Assembly: GCF_002914585.1 (NCBI RefSeq)
Contig: NZ_PDDM01000001.1
Coordinates: forward strand, 372,001-436,000
DNA: 64,000 nucleotides
Direction of reading: 5' to 3'
DNA from: Pseudanabaena sp. BC1403
GTDB taxonomy: Bacteria; Cyanobacteriota; Cyanobacteriia; Pseudanabaenales; Pseudanabaenaceae
A program made the translations under genes and the position numbers. Under the pieces are notes generated by a model. It was not told the DNA's origin. It saw only the letters and a list, made by a program, of their open reading frames with translations, and made no database searches. Within the stretch, counting starts at the first letter, position 1, and the number at the start of each line of letters is the position of its first letter. Of this stretch, positions 8,821 to 16,491 are shown one piece after another.

Positions 8821-9084
8821 ATGGAGCTTATGGAAACCCCTTACATCTACTACATTCCGATCTATCCTGACGATGATAATTGCGAAACCCTAATGCATTT
8901 ATTTATAGGTCAGCCAGGTTTAGATACAGAAATTTTGAGCTTACTTGAAATACTTGACAATCGTGAACATGAGGGCGAAGCTGTTGACTATGTCCGCGAG
9001 CTTGAAGATAAATGTCATCTAAAGCGTGTTTCAGTGAGGTTTTTACCTCGAAAACGCGATCGCGCAGTGCCAATTATGACTTAA
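8821..9084 (+). CDS. Small conserved hypothetical protein
   Basis: 87 residues; an alternative ATG three codons later (METPYIYYIPIYP) is equally likely. Acidic middle (PDDDNCETL, EHEGEAVDYVRELED) and a basic C-terminal end (RFLPRKRDRA). No membrane segment or signal peptide. I do not recognise a family. It is backed by a clean terminator that starts at its stop codon and by coding-like composition, so it is probably real. Function unknown. Confidence 0.6.
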   Translation: MELMETPYIYYIPIYPDDDNCETLMHLFIGQPGLDTEILSLLEILDNREHEGEAVDYVRELEDKCHLKRVSVRFLPRKRDRAVPIMT

Positions 9085-9122
9085 ACAAAAAAAGTCGCGC
9101 ACAGCGCGACTTTTTTTGTTTA
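9081..9122 (+). terminator. Strong intrinsic terminator
   Basis: TTAAACAAAAAAAGTCGCGC, ACA loop, then the complement ending in TTTTTTTGTTTAA; a 20-bp perfect stem. The stop codon of the preceding small gene lies in its left arm. Symmetric A/T tails make it potentially bidirectional. Confidence 0.85.
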
Positions 9123-9211
9123 AGGGTGGATATCTCCACTTCGGTTAATTTCTGTAAAGTTGACCATACTTGTAAAATTAGAATAGGTATTAAGTAAACC
9201 AGAGCAATAAA

Positions 9212-9535
9212 ATGGCATTTTTTGATTCTGAAATTGTTCAACATGAAGCTCGTAATCTATTTCAAGATTATCAAGCTCTAACTCAGCTTGGCGGTAGCTA
9301 TGGCAAGTTTGATCGTGAGGGCAAAATTCTCTTTATCGAAAAAATGGAAGAGATGATGGATCGTTATAAGATTTTTATGAAACGATTTGAGTTGTCCGAT
9401 GATTTTATGGCGCAGATGACCCTAAAGCAATTGGAAAATCAGTTAGGTAATTTTGGGATCACGCCACAGCAAATGTTCGATCAGATGAATATGACGCTCG
9501 AAAAAATGAAATCTGAACTTGAAACCCACAATTAG
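9212..9535 (+). CDS. DUF1825 family protein
   Basis: 107 residues, all alpha-helical in appearance, starting MAFFDSEIVQHEARNLFQDY. This opening and the MDRYKIFMKRFELSDDFMAQMT segment are characteristic of DUF1825, a small family conserved across cyanobacteria and plastid-bearing relatives. No catalytic motif and no membrane segment; cytosolic. Function not established. AGAG precedes the ATG as a weak ribosome-binding site. Confidence 0.85.
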   Translation: MAFFDSEIVQHEARNLFQDYQALTQLGGSYGKFDREGKILFIEKMEEMMDRYKIFMKRFELSDDFMAQMTLKQLENQLGNFGITPQQMFDQMNMTLEKMKSELETHN

Positions 9536-9567
9536 CTGAAAACTTTTAGCTGTTTGCTTTCTAGGTT

Positions 9568-10260
9568 TTAGGTTTTAAATTGGGGGCGAGCTAAGACAAT
9601 AACTCCTTTTACTTTGATGTTATTGGCAACAAGAGTGGCGATCGCTTCGCGGATAGTTGCGCCAGTCGTATAAATGTCATCAAATAGAATTACATCTTGG
9701 GGCTTGGACTGTTGGTTTAACGGAACTGTAAAAGCTTTAGATAAATTTTCTTCACGCTCTTGTTTGCTCTTGGTTTGCATCTGCGCCTTAGTATCCTTTT
9801 CTCGTCGCAATAATTGCGGTTTGCATGGGATTGCGTTCAAATCACAAAAACGACGGGCAAGTAGTTCTGCTTGGTTAAATCCTCGCGATTTTAATTTGTT
9901 TGCATGAAGGGGAATGGGAATTACGGAAATCTTTTTTAAACTTAGGGTTTTAGTATTTGCCGATCGCTTCCATGTGTCGGCAATCTTTTCAGCGATCGCT
10001 TCCATAATTTCAGGATGATTGTCATATTTGCAAGCCGCGATCGCACGTTTCAATGCGCCGTCATAAATGCCCCAACTATAAAGCGGAATCTCTGGTGTAA
10101 TTGGGTAATCTTTTTGCAAAAAATCTGGTGATTGATAAGCGGCTATTTGGCGATCGCAGTCTTTGCATAAAATGCGATCGCTGGGACGTTTGCACAATGG
10201 ACAGTTTGCTTGCCAGAGCGAGTTGGTGATTGTGTTAGCTAGGCTGTCAAACCATTTCAT
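9568..10260 (-). CDS. comF: ComF family phosphoribosyltransferase-like protein
   Basis: 230 residues. N-terminal four-cysteine zinc-binding motif (CPLCKRPSDRILCKDC, about 20-35) and a C-terminal type I phosphoribosyltransferase fold with the PRPP loop VILFDDIYTTGATI at about 190-203; the middle has the family segments SRGFNQAELLAR and RREKDTKAQ. ComF proteins are required for natural transformation, acting in single-strand DNA handling after uptake, although many bacteria keep them without known competence. A ComFB-family gene lies separately at 22.1 kb. Confidence 0.9.
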   Translation of the reverse strand: MKWFDSLANTITNSLWQANCPLCKRPSDRILCKDCDRQIAAYQSPDFLQKDYPITPEIPLYSWGIYDGALKRAIAACKYDNHPEIMEAIAEKIADTWKRSANTKTLSLKKISVIPIPLHANKLKSRGFNQAELLARRFCDLNAIPCKPQLLRREKDTKAQMQTKSKQEREENLSKAFTVPLNQQSKPQDVILFDDIYTTGATIREAIATLVANNIKVKGVIVLARPQFKT

Positions 10261-10325
10261 GTTTCTTTGTGGATTTTATGAAATATTATAGAATAATCGC
10301 TAATCAATAAAAATCTACTGAAGTT

Positions 10326-10721
10326 ATGAACTCTGAGAACAATACTGGCACGATTGCTTTGACGATTACTTTTATCGATCCAGATTTGAAGAGTGAAGAG
10401 CGAGATGATGAGGTAGTAAGGTTGCTGGAAGAATTAAGCGATCGCAGTGATATTGATTCAGTTGATCTTGTGCGCGATTCTAATCCACCAGATGGCAATA
10501 TGAGTGGGTTGGGCAGACCTATCGTAGGAATGCTAAAGGCATTAGTCAGAACGGAGAATATCAAAAAAGTGTTTGGATTTTTAGGTGACTACTTGAGATC
10601 GCCTATTGCCATTGAGCTAGAGGTTGATGGTGACAAAAAAAAGGTGAAGCTGACTGCAAATAATCCTGAAGAGGTAGAAAGGGTTATGCTGAGTATTGAG
10701 AAATTAATTAAAAATTCGTAG
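10326..10721 (+). CDS. Effector-associated constant component (EACC1-like) protein
   Basis: 131 residues. Pattern: beta-rich N-terminus (IALTITFIDPD), an acidic helix with D/E repeats, a Gly-rich turn (GNMSGLGRPIVGMLKALV), and a C-terminal IAIELEVDGDKKKVKLTANN followed by a helix. This matches the EACC1 family, which is found next to caspase- or protease-type effectors in predicted biological-conflict systems of multicellular bacteria. Its stop codon shares one base with the GTG start of the caspase gene, so the two are translationally coupled. Likely role: adaptor or regulator of the downstream peptidase (inference). Family call made by eye. Confidence 0.7.
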   Translation: MNSENNTGTIALTITFIDPDLKSEERDDEVVRLLEELSDRSDIDSVDLVRDSNPPDGNMSGLGRPIVGMLKALVRTENIKKVFGFLGDYLRSPIAIELEVDGDKKKVKLTANNPEEVERVMLSIEKLIKNS

Positions 10722-12907
10722 TGGCTATGGGGAAGTACGCACTCTTAGTTGGTAATAGCCAGTACATAAATATATCTGACTTTCCAGTTTTGCCTAGTGC
10801 AGTGCGGGACATAGAGGCATTGCGACAAATTTTAGTTGATCCTAATATGGGCGACTTTACTAATTCGGATGTAACGGTTTTACCAGACGCTGATGAGACT
10901 CAGATTAGAAGGGCAATTTCTCGTCTCTTTTTAAATCGTCAGCCCGAAGATAAATTGCTGTTTTATTTTTCTGGACATGGAACTCTAGACAAATTTAGAA
11001 AGTTCTATCTCACAGGAATATCGACTGAAGGGAATGATTTGATAGGAACAGCACTTTCTTCAGATGTTTTACGAGATGCTATGAGGCAAAGTAGGGCTAG
11101 TCAGATCGTAGTAATTTTAGACTGTTGCTACAGTGGCGCTTTTCCTAAGAGTATGAAGGCAAAAGGCTCTGGTATCGATGTTATCTCTGAATTAGAGGGT
11201 ACTGGCTGGGCAATTTTAACTGCGTCTGATTCAACCCAATATGCGTTTGAACAAGAAGGGTTTGACCTGTCACTGTATACTCATTTTTTGGTAGAAGGGT
11301 TGAGGACTGGTGCGGCAGCACGGAATAAGCATATAGGAATTACAGTTGACGATCTGCATTCATATGTGACAGAAAAGGTACAATTAGCGAATGATCGGAT
11401 GACTCCAAAGATGTCGCTTGATGAAACTGGTCATCGTATTGTTTTAGCAAGATCGCCACAAGAGGATCCAAAGCTAAAATTTCGTAAGGAGATCGACGAA
11501 TTAATTACTTCGCAAAATGGAAAAATCCTTCCTTTTACCCGTCTGTTAATATCTAAAGCTCAACAACAATATGGAGTTGCAAATGAGGATGCGAAAAGGA
11601 TCGAACGGGAAGTTTTACTTCCTTGGCTAGAGTATGCAAAAAATCTAGAAGAATACGAAAAAGCACTGATAGATACGATAAATCATGGATTATTCCCTTT
11701 TAATCAACCTACACAACTAGAGATTGAAGCTTGCGAGATAAAGCTTGGCTTGCGTGAAAATGATATCGAAGAAGTTAAGGCGCGGGTTATTGCGCCGAAG
11801 CAGGCTGAGTATGATCGCCAACTTGAGGATCGACAAAAAAAGGTTGCCGAAGCAGCACATTTGAAGAGTCGGCAAGTGGAGGCTGAACTGTTGAGATTGC
11901 AACAAGCATCGGAAGCAGAAAGACAGAAGCAAGAACAGGAAACGCTTTGGCTCTTGGAGCAGTTGAGCAAACAGGCTGAAGATCAAGAACGGCTAAAGCG
12001 TCAACAAGAAGCTGAAGCAGAACGGATCAAGTGGCAGCAACAGAATAAACCTGCTCAAGGCGAGTTTGAATTTGAGTATTTTAAAGCTCGGTTGGTTAAA
12101 GAAAGTAGTGGCTTTCTGGGATTTGGTACGAAGACAAAAGTCGAGCTAGATCGTAAAAAAGGAAAGGCGCAATATATTCGCGAAAATCTGGGCAATGGCG
12201 TAACCCTCGATCTGGTGCGGATTCCTGCGGGGAAATTTATGATGGGAAGTAAGGAACATGGAGATGAGCAGCCTATTCATGAAGCAACCCTGAAAGAATT
12301 TTGGATGGGAAAATATGTTGTTACTGATACTCAATGGCAAGCTATAATGGGAACGAAACCATCAGAACAGTATTATGGTTGGTTTCAAGGCGAAGATCAG
12401 CCAGTAGTCGGCGTTTCGTGGGAAGATGCTAGGGAGTTTTGTGAGAAAGCTTCGCAGAAAACTGGAAAGCTGATTCGATTGCCTAGTGAAACTGAATGGG
12501 AATACGCCTGTCGCTGTGGCACAACTACTCCTTTCCATTTTGGCGCAACGATTACACCTTATCTGGTTAACTATAATGGTAATTATCCCTATGATGATGC
12601 ACCAAAAGGAGAATACCGCGAGAGAAGAGATAATGTTGACAGCTTCACACCGAATGCATGGGGGTTATATCAAATGCATGGTAATGTGAGGGAATGGTGC
12701 GAAGATATCTGGCATGATAACTACAATGGAATACCGCAAGATGGCTCTGCGTGGCTAAGCGATGGAGAACAAGCGAAAAGACTTCTCCGTGGTGGTTCTT
12801 GGAATGACGGTGCGATCGGTTGTCGTTCTGCGGTTCGTTACGGGGAGAGCGAAAGTAAAGGGTTCTACAGCTTCGGTTTTCGGGTGGTTGCCTCTATCTT
12901 GTCGTGA
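10721..12907 (+). CDS. Caspase-like peptidase with coiled coil and C-terminal FGE-sulfatase (C-type-lectin-fold) domain
   Basis: 728 residues from GTG 10721 (ATG two codons later also possible). Residues about 5-235 are a C14 caspase/metacaspase domain with catalytic His86 in YFSGHG and Cys136 in DCCYSG. A linker follows, then a Glu/Gln/Lys/Arg-rich coiled coil at about 370-450. Residues about 480-728 form a formylglycine-generating-enzyme-sulfatase domain (LPSETEWEYACRCGTTTPFHFG, MHGNVREWCED, LLRGGSW, FGFRVV). In bacteria such domains usually serve as ligand-binding C-type-lectin folds. The effector-sensor arrangement suggests a programmed-death or defence protease. The last 30 residues resemble a diversity-generating-retroelement variable region. 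Confidence 0.92.
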   Translation: MAMGKYALLVGNSQYINISDFPVLPSAVRDIEALRQILVDPNMGDFTNSDVTVLPDADETQIRRAISRLFLNRQPEDKLLFYFSGHGTLDKFRKFYLTGISTEGNDLIGTALSSDVLRDAMRQSRASQIVVILDCCYSGAFPKSMKAKGSGIDVISELEGTGWAILTASDSTQYAFEQEGFDLSLYTHFLVEGLRTGAAARNKHIGITVDDLHSYVTEKVQLANDRMTPKMSLDETGHRIVLARSPQEDPKLKFRKEIDELITSQNGKILPFTRLLISKAQQQYGVANEDAKRIEREVLLPWLEYAKNLEEYEKALIDTINHGLFPFNQPTQLEIEACEIKLGLRENDIEEVKARVIAPKQAEYDRQLEDRQKKVAEAAHLKSRQVEAELLRLQQASEAERQKQEQETLWLLEQLSKQAEDQERLKRQQEAEAERIKWQQQNKPAQGEFEFEYFKARLVKESSGFLGFGTKTKVELDRKKGKAQYIRENLGNGVTLDLVRIPAGKFMMGSKEHGDEQPIHEATLKEFWMGKYVVTDTQWQAIMGTKPSEQYYGWFQGEDQPVVGVSWEDAREFCEKASQKTGKLIRLPSETEWEYACRCGTTTPFHFGATITPYLVNYNGNYPYDDAPKGEYRERRDNVDSFTPNAWGLYQMHGNVREWCEDIWHDNYNGIPQDGSAWLSDGEQAKRLLRGGSWNDGAIGCRSAVRYGESESKGFYSFGFRVVASILS

Positions 12908-12955
12908 GGACAACTTTCACTCTACCCTTCTTTCTCTTTTTCCCTCTCGCCGCTA
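12800..12955 (+). other. Putative diversity-generating-retroelement variable region and IMH-like tail
   Basis: At the end of the FGE domain the codons after RGGSW run AAT GAC GGT .. ATC GGT, then TAC .. AGC .. AGT, then TTC TAC AGC TTC. Many are NNC or NNT, as expected if AAC/AAT codons of a template were altered at their adenines. Conserved non-A positions (CRSA, GFRVV) match typical target proteins. Just after the stop is a pyrimidine-rich tract (TTTCACTCTACCCTTCTTTC and on to 12955) resembling the region downstream of such targets. No reverse transcriptase or template repeat is visible in this window, so this is inference. Confidence 0.5.
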
Positions 12956-13350
12956 GAACACAGATTAAACGGATTAATGGATTTCACGGATGTAGGGGTT
13001 TTGCATTTGCGCCACAATTTCTCAACACACCATGACCATATTTATTCGCAAATGCAGAACCCTCTTCGCTTTCACCGATAAATTGTCCCTGCGTTGTGAG
13101 GTTGTGGGCAAAGCATTCCCAAATCAAGGGAATCTTAAAATTGATAGATGGCTGTGGTAATGCTATGCCCCTACGCGATTTGTCGATTGTCACATTAATT
13201 TGTACGTTAAGCTTCGCTAACATACGCTACAACTGAATGATTTGAGATTAGATTGCGATCCGCGCCCCTCGGAATTAAAACTTGAGGGATGTTTTTTTGA
13301 GTTTATAAAATATCGCACTATAATCTAGCTAATATTTCTCCTGTATTTCT
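12908..13350. other. Intergenic region with degenerate repeats
   Basis: About 440 bp with no gene I can support. It holds the pyrimidine-rich tail of the caspase gene, an inexact inverted pair around GGGGTTTTGCATTTGCGCC (13005-13070), and the first copy of a roughly 90-bp repeat (13206-13295) whose second copy is at 14062-14165. The promoter of the next gene pair should lie at about 13295-13345, which is A/T-rich. Confidence 0.6.
13206..13295 (+). repeat. Direct repeat flanking the retropepsin pair, left copy
   Basis: Shares with 14062-14165 the blocks CGCTTCGCTAACA (here GCTTCGCTAACA), GCTACAACTGAATG, GATTTGAGATTAG and GCTTGAGGG/ACTTGAGGG in the same order and orientation. A partial third copy (TTTGAGCTTAAAACTTGAGGG) is at about 14885-14930. 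Confidence 0.7.
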
Positions 13351-13575
13351 ATGACATTAACAGAGATCTTGCCATCACTACAAAAGCTATCCCACTTTGA
13401 AAAGGTTAAAGCCATACAGTTTTTAGCAACAGAACTAACTAAAGACGAACAAACCTCAGATATTCTCGAAAATGGAAAAACCTATGAAATTTGGTCGCCA
13501 TACAACGCTTTCTCCGCAGAAAGAGTTTTGACGGATATGCTGCAACAACATTTATTAGAGAAAGAAGCAAAATAG
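13351..13575 (+). CDS. Small protein upstream of retropepsin-like protease
   Basis: 74 residues, MTLTEILPSLQKLSHFEKVK.., helical and lysine/glutamate-rich. The opening resembles small cyanobacterial proteins often encoded just before a toxin or retropepsin-like gene. Ends one base before the next ATG, so the two form an operon. The product could be an antitoxin-like or chaperone-like partner (inference); no DNA-binding motif is obvious. Confidence 0.6.
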   Translation: MTLTEILPSLQKLSHFEKVKAIQFLATELTKDEQTSDILENGKTYEIWSPYNAFSAERVLTDMLQQHLLEKEAK

Positions 13576-13576
13576 A

Positions 13577-14017
13577 ATGACATTGAGAAAACGGTTTAAC
13601 TTTGTCGAAAAATCTAACTCTGCGGGAGAAACTAGCCTTGTCCCCTATCTCACCTTGACCTTATCATCCCAAGACGCTTCTATTTCAACATCAGGCTTAT
13701 TAGATACTGGAGCAAGTGTCAATGTTCTCCCCTATGAAATAGGAGTTCAATTAGGACTAAATTGGAATGACCATAACACGTCAGTTACATTGGCAGGAAA
13801 TCTAGCCAAATTCGCTGCCAAAGGAATTATCTTATCAGCGACAATCGATCAATTTGCACCTGCCACTTTAGTTTTTGCTTGGACAAAAGCTGAAAATATA
13901 CCTTTACTGTTAGGAAGAATTAACTTTTTCCAAGAATTTGATGTATGTTTTTACGGTTCGCAATTAGTTTTTGAACTAGCTCCTAAATCTAAAGATCTAT
14001 CCAATATGGTAAATTAA
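13577..14017 (+). CDS. Retropepsin-like aspartic protease family protein
   Basis: 146 residues. The motif LLDTGASVNVLP at about residues 45-56 is the active-site DTG(A/S) of clan AA aspartic proteases, and IPLLLGRINFF at about 110-120 is the downstream hydrophobic-hydrophobic-Gly signature. Single-lobe size, as in retroviral-type proteases that act as dimers. No signal peptide; cytosolic. Target unknown. Paired with the preceding 74-residue protein and bracketed by direct repeats, suggesting the pair is a mobile accessory cassette. Confidence 0.75.
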   Translation: MTLRKRFNFVEKSNSAGETSLVPYLTLTLSSQDASISTSGLLDTGASVNVLPYEIGVQLGLNWNDHNTSVTLAGNLAKFAAKGIILSATIDQFAPATLVFAWTKAENIPLLLGRINFFQEFDVCFYGSQLVFELAPKSKDLSNMVN

Positions 14018-14061
14018 TAGAATGTAATGCACTCAAGTCTTTTTTATGCTAACTATTTGTG

Positions 14062-14165
14062 TGTTACGCTTCGCTAACAAAAGCTACAACTGAATGCGAT
14101 CGCGGTTGATTTGAGATTAGGATGCGATCGCTCTTGGAGTTTAAAGCTTGAGGGGTAATTTTTTG
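14062..14165 (+). repeat. Direct repeat flanking the retropepsin pair, right copy
   Basis: Partner of 13206-13295, about 80% similar by eye with a short HIP1-containing insertion (GCGATCGCG) after CAACTGAAT. Same orientation; together they bracket 13351-14017. Confidence 0.7.
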
Positions 14166-14184
14166 AACAGCAATCTTAATTCTC

Positions 14185-14520
14185 TTACAAATATTCAAGA
14201 TGATCCATCATTTCATCCACTTCAAGCACTTGCCACATCAAAACTAAACCCTGCACAATCTCCCCAATAGACTTACTTTTTTGTTGACAGTAAGCAATAC
14301 CATAATGAGAAACACCCTGCTGCTGAAGCCTCAGAAAATCAGTGTCTTGAGTAAAAATTACTCGTTCCTGAGATATAGCAAAAGCCAACTGTTCCTCATC
14401 CAACTTGCCAATTAGATTCTCTTCTGGAGTCGTTGTTACATCAATCCCTCTTCTTCTCAAACCATTAGCGATCGCCTGACTGATATTTTCATCCAAATGA
14501 AACCTAATTCTATCTTTCAC
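14185..14520 (-). CDS. DUF5615 family PIN-like protein (probable toxin)
   Basis: 111 residues from a GTG start. Opens IRFHLDENISQAIANGLRRRG with the conserved first acidic residues of Mut7-C/DUF5615 PIN-like nucleases; VIFTQDTDFLRL supplies the second acidic pair. The family usually forms a toxin-antitoxin-like pair with DUF433 proteins, as here; the genes overlap by 11 bp. Predicted RNase; target unknown. Confidence 0.85.
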   Translation of the reverse strand: MKDRIRFHLDENISQAIANGLRRRGIDVTTTPEENLIGKLDEEQLAFAISQERVIFTQDTDFLRLQQQGVSHYGIAYCQQKSKSIGEIVQGLVLMWQVLEVDEMMDHLEYL

Positions 14521-14830
14521 GCTGATTTCTCAACTTTTGTTGTACAAGAGAAATAGTCGTCTTCTTCATTTCTAGAGCAAAAGATTCATCATCCTCAATT
14601 TGCTTTCTAATTTCTTCTCTATGATCATAGTAATATGCCAAAGCCGCGTAAATATCTGACAAATTGATGCTGGGATAGTGCAGCAAAATTTCATCAGGAG
14701 ACATTCCCATTTGCTCATGCCACACTGCTATATTTTGCACCGTGATCCGATGTCCAGCAATACGAGGTTTCCCACCGCACACTCCTAGAGTCATCTCAAT
14801 ATGTTCTTTAATCACAGCAACAGTTGACAT
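14510..14830 (-). CDS. DUF433 domain protein (probable antitoxin)
   Basis: 106 residues. Contains the DUF433 helix-turn-helix-like core GVCGGKPRIAGHRITVQNIAVWHEQMGMS and the typical LHYPSINLSDIYAALAYYYDH (both cut here: key words GKPRIAGHRI, LSDIYAALAYY). DUF433 proteins are predicted DNA-binding antitoxins of PIN-like partners. Lies upstream of and overlaps the DUF5615 gene by 11 bp, the normal antitoxin-toxin order. Confidence 0.85.
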   Translation of the reverse strand: MSTVAVIKEHIEMTLGVCGGKPRIAGHRITVQNIAVWHEQMGMSPDEILLHYPSINLSDIYAALAYYYDHREEIRKQIEDDESFALEMKKTTISLVQQKLRNQRER

Positions 14831-14901
14831 TGTAATTTCTCTTACACAACTTAATCTCTAAATTATAACCATTTTCTCTCATAGGCGATCGCTATTTGAG
14901 C

Positions 14902-16362
14902 TTAAAACTTGAGGGAAGATTTTTTGGTAGCGATTCTATTAGCTTCTCTCTCGCCACTCAATAACGCTCCATGAACAGTTCCTATATGTTTTCCATAGGT
15001 TGCCTCACCCGCAAAAAACACCCGATCGCCTATAGGTTCCGCCAAGCGATCGCAGTCTTGAATAGAACCATTGAGCGAAAAAGTGGAATAGGAACCATAG
15101 GCAAAAGGGTCATCATGCCATTTGGTCAATATTGCAGCAGTTGGCAACGGAATATCATTGCCAAACATCGCTTGTAAATCAGACATAATGTTTTGCTTGA
15201 CTTCAGATTCAGGTATCTGTGAGAGCGATCGCGAAAAATCACTGCTAAACAAGGCGACTAAAATCGGCTGCTGAATATATTTCTGCCAGTTGTAAAATTC
15301 AACATAGCGATCGGCAATATTGCCATTGATATATGCCATGGTGTGAGGCTGTGATGGCCAAAACTGTTTAGGGAATTTTAATACTAGTTTATTTAAAGCT
15401 CCCATCCCCAATTCTTCAATTGCTGCTAACTTCGCATCTGGCAATTCTGGCGAGAACTTAATAGAACCACGTTTCAATACACCCAATGGAACCGTGACAA
15501 TCACCCTTGAACCATTAAAAACTCCACGATCGGTAGTCACTTGTACGCCGTTATCATCATAGGCAACCTGCTTCACAAGATGCTTAGTCCGAACATCTAA
15601 ATCTTTGGATAGAGCCTGAACAATCTGCGTATAACCTTGCGGAAAAACTACATCTGCGCCAGAAAACTCGGAATCTTCATCGAAACCTTTAACTCCTAAA
15701 TTCGCAATATCATCGCCAACTTCACTCTCAATTGTCGAAAATAGGGTTGCCCGAAATCCTTTAAGAGTGACTCCTGTGAGTTCTTCTGATTCAATTATTT
15801 GTTGAGCGATATCTGCTAGAGTAATCTGCTGCGATGATATTGGGTCTTTTTTTAGCTGGTTAACTCTATTCATAAATGATTGAAAAGCTTTGTCTATAAG
15901 CAGTTCATCAGATTCACTTAGCAGTTGCTTGATACCCTTATAATTCCATTGCGATTTAAGATCTGAGATGACAGTCTGAATGTCAAATTGCTTGACTAAT
16001 GGCGAGATAGGATTACCGTCAACGGTATGAATCCACGCAGCACCGAGATCTAAAGGAAAGCCTAAAGAATTATCTGTCCAAATTCTCCCCCCAATGCGAT
16101 CGCGCCCTTCTAATATAATTACTCGGTAACCTTGAGCCTGCAATTTTTTGGCAGCTGTGATGCCTGCAATACCCGCACCAATGACAATGATCCGATCTTT
16201 ATCTTCACTATCTTTTGGTTCGCTATCTTTTGGCAATGGATTGGCTGAGCGATCATCAGAGTTGCTCAATGCACCTCCACAGCTACAAAGCCAACTTGTT
16301 GCTCCAGCATAAGTCAAGTTGCGAGCCTGAAGTAAAAATTTTCGACGATTATATTTGTCCAT
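14902..16362 (-). CDS. FAD-dependent amine oxidase (flavin monoamine oxidase family)
   Basis: 486 residues. Tat-like N-terminus (NRRKFLLQARNLTYAGATSW) followed by LCSCGG, a possible lipobox, so the protein is probably exported folded with FAD and perhaps lipid-anchored. FAD-binding GAGIAGITAAKKLQAQG and GRDRIGGRIWTD at about 60-105, C-terminal GDRVFFAGEATYGKHIGTVHGALLS. Family members oxidise amines, amino acids or polyamines to aldehydes or oxo-acids with H2O2. The substrate cannot be assigned; the window also holds potA/potD, but these are 38 kb away. Confidence 0.9.
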   Translation of the reverse strand: MDKYNRRKFLLQARNLTYAGATSWLCSCGGALSNSDDRSANPLPKDSEPKDSEDKDRIIVIGAGIAGITAAKKLQAQGYRVIILEGRDRIGGRIWTDNSLGFPLDLGAAWIHTVDGNPISPLVKQFDIQTVISDLKSQWNYKGIKQLLSESDELLIDKAFQSFMNRVNQLKKDPISSQQITLADIAQQIIESEELTGVTLKGFRATLFSTIESEVGDDIANLGVKGFDEDSEFSGADVVFPQGYTQIVQALSKDLDVRTKHLVKQVAYDDNGVQVTTDRGVFNGSRVIVTVPLGVLKRGSIKFSPELPDAKLAAIEELGMGALNKLVLKFPKQFWPSQPHTMAYINGNIADRYVEFYNWQKYIQQPILVALFSSDFSRSLSQIPESEVKQNIMSDLQAMFGNDIPLPTAAILTKWHDDPFAYGSYSTFSLNGSIQDCDRLAEPIGDRVFFAGEATYGKHIGTVHGALLSGEREANRIATKKSSLKF

Positions 16363-16406
16363 AAATTTTTTTCATTGTCCTAGCCTGTTGAGGCTTTAAA
16401 TTGTCT

Positions 16407-16455
16407 AGAGAAACTTGTAAAAGCTCCGCGAAGCGGAGCTTTTACAAGTTTCTCT
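16407..16455. terminator. Perfect palindrome between glmS and amine oxidase
   Basis: AGAGAAACTTGTAAAAGCTC begins the left arm, perfectly mirrored on the right around CGCGAAGCG; a stem of about 23 bp. No T-run on either side, so transcript stabilisation or a repeat role is possible. A second hairpin, GCGGCGCATTGCGCCGC followed by CTTTTT, is at 16465-16487. Confidence 0.65.
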
Positions 16456-16491
16456 GGGTTTTAATGCGGCGCATTGCGCCGCCTTTTTAAT

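Noticed and set aside
12984-13223. 79-codon open frame on the minus strand
   Set aside because: Runs through repeat-like sequence with an inexact inverted pair, no ribosome-binding site and no recognisable protein.
16407-16455. glmS ribozyme
   Set aside because: The structure lies after glmS and is a simple palindrome; nothing like the ribozyme core is seen upstream of the gene.
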